Notes under the pieces: model-generated
The model's input: only the letters and a program-made list of their open reading frames with translations
Database searches by the model: none
What the model was told of the DNA's origin: nothing
Shown here: positions 63,071 to 64,000 of the stretch, piece by piece
How positions within the stretch are numbered: position 1 is the stretch's first letter
Layout of the letters: every line of letters starts with the position of its first letter
Made by a program: the position numbers and the translations under genes
Assembly (NCBI GenBank): GCA_000955795.1
Contig: JYOB01000017.1
Span: 62,001 to 126,000, forward strand
Direction: 5' to 3'
DNA length: 64,000 nt
Source of the DNA: Burkholderiaceae bacterium 26
GTDB lineage: Bacteria; Pseudomonadota; Gammaproteobacteria; Burkholderiales; Burkholderiaceae

Positions 63071-64000
63071 ATGTTGGAAACCAAGAAAGCAGCACAGAGG
63101 GCGGCGCGCATGAGCCTGCGCGCTTTGGTGGGTCTGGCGGCGGCAACAACGCTGACAGGCCTGGGAATACAAAATGCCTCGGCGCAGGCCACGCGCCCGA
63201 AGGCACCCATCTACGGCGTCACGCTTGATGACGTCAGCAAAATCAATGCGATCGTGGCGTCGCTCACGCACCTGCCGTACAAGCCGACCGTGCGCGTGGT
63301 CTTCGACCCGGGTACATCGGCAGCCGACTATTACGCACCGCTGGTCAAGCTTCATCAAGTCGCCTACGTGATGGGCGAAGTGATGGATTCGTACTATTTC
63401 CCGGTCGACCCGACCACTTACAGCGCACGCACCAACGAGTTGGTGAGCACGCTGAAGGATGTCGTGGACGTATGGGAGATCGCCAATGAAATCAACGGCG
63501 AATGGTTGCGTGCCAACCCGAGCGGTCCGACCGCGACGGCAACGTCGCAGGAACAGCAGATCGGTCAGATGGTCGGCAATGCCTACGACATCGTGAAGGG
63601 CGCGGGTGGCCTGGTGTCGGTGACGATGTACTACAACGACGATGGCAAGGGCACCAACTGCTACGAACTGTCGATGGACTCATGGCGTACCTGGGCGACT
63701 AATTTCCTGCCGTCCCGTGTGCTCCAAGGTGCGGACTACGCACTGTTCAGCTACTACCCGTACCAGGACTGCCCAGGTTTGAATCCGTCGTGGGCAAACG
63801 ATTTCAAGTTGCTTGAAAGCATCTTCCCGGCTGCGAAGGTGGGCTTTGGTGAGATCGGTACGTCTAGTACGTCGGCGCCCCTGTCGGTGCAGCAGAATCT
63901 GATCAAATCGTATTACCCGATGGGTACCACCACGATGGCAGCCGACCCGCGCTTCATCGGCGGCTACTTCTGGTGGAACTACGTTGAGCAGATGCTGCCG
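63071..64000 (+). CDS. Secreted TIM-barrel glycosidase-like protein (3' part missing)
   Basis: 310 codons read in one open frame to the window edge. A twin hydrophobic signal region (to about residue 38, NASAQ) precedes a barrel-like domain. WEIANEINGEW has the Asn-Glu pair typical of clan GH-A acid/base residues, and KVGFGEIG offers a possible nucleophile Glu. The substrate is unknown; GH39/GH5-like relatives are possible. It lacks a clear ribosome-binding site (AGGGAA is about 13 nt upstream). The end is outside the window. Confidence 0.68.
   Translation, partial: MLETKKAAQRAARMSLRALVGLAAATTLTGLGIQNASAQATRPKAPIYGVTLDDVSKINAIVASLTHLPYKPTVRVVFDPGTSAADYYAPLVKLHQVAYVMGEVMDSYYFPVDPTTYSARTNELVSTLKDVVDVWEIANEINGEWLRANPSGPTATATSQEQQIGQMVGNAYDIVKGAGGLVSVTMYYNDDGKGTNCYELSMDSWRTWATNFLPSRVLQGADYALFSYYPYQDCPGLNPSWANDFKLLESIFPAAKVGFGEIGTSSTSAPLSVQQNLIKSYYPMGTTTMAADPRFIGGYFWWNYVEQMLP

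Overview
The window looks like the chromosome of a free-living beta-proteobacterium, most likely a Ralstonia (R. pickettii-type). The support is inferential: high GC, strongly GC-biased codon ends, Burkholderiales-style beta-ketoadipate genes under an IclR-type PcaR, a second infA, and small Ralstonia-like hypothetical proteins. No database search was possible. I see no rRNA or tRNA gene, insertion sequence, prophage or CRISPR array. Gene order is dense and operonic throughout.

Region A (1-17125) is a PQQ-dependent alcohol-oxidation island. It holds a SoxYZ-like carrier (cut by the left edge), an NAD aldehyde dehydrogenase, a TonB-dependent receptor, a PQQ-catabolism-associated beta-propeller protein, a cytochrome b561, a periplasmic quinoprotein alcohol dehydrogenase with the Asp-x-Asp pair typical of lanthanide-using enzymes, a small cytochrome c, the cofactor genes pqqABCDE, a prolyl-aminopeptidase-like hydrolase, an AcoR-type sigma54 activator, cytochrome c-550 PedF and a substrate-binding protein. 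Three good -24/-12 promoters lie before the aldehyde dehydrogenase, the alcohol dehydrogenase and PedF. A GCAACAC/GTGTTGC element recurs upstream of all three, so the activator encoded at 13375-15393 probably runs the set as one regulon. An intrinsic terminator between pqqA and pqqB would keep precursor peptide in excess.

Region B (17212-22899) is a mixed housekeeping and envelope stretch: a coiled-coil hypothetical, a MipA/OmpV outer-membrane protein, a VirK-like protein, two tiny secreted Ala/Pro/Lys-rich proteins, a MerR regulator overlapping a carboxymuconolactone-decarboxylase-like gene, and a CNNM/CorC membrane protein.

Region C (23277-36344) is a complete pelABCDEFG operon for a cationic GalNAc/GlcNAc exopolysaccharide. 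Most gene junctions overlap, and PelD keeps an RxxD c-di-GMP site. It is followed by a terminator and a decayed 21/42-bp tandem repeat.

Region D (37281-44835) carries a histidine kinase and an NtrC-type response regulator. A further -24/-12 promoter with two upstream palindromes then precedes a small ORF, a duplicated OB-like protein and an MFS transporter. A chemoreceptor and two small hypothetical genes follow. The kinase/regulator plus its apparent sigma54-driven target operon is the least explained system in the window.

Region E (44953-50467) covers amino-acid handling: a DadA-type D-amino-acid dehydrogenase, a glutamate/aspartate-type binding protein, and a complete convergent gltIJKL-type ABC transporter.

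Region F (51527-60345) is protocatechuate/4-hydroxybenzoate catabolism: PcaR, pcaIJFBDC, a LysR regulator and pobA, with clear palindromic operators. A 37-codon ORF sits between pcaI and pcaJ, overlapping both.

Region G (60323-64000) has a GH114-type lipoprotein, a small conserved-looking protein, a strongly structured untranslated stretch before infA, infA (IF-1), and a secreted TIM-barrel glycosidase-like protein cut by the right edge.
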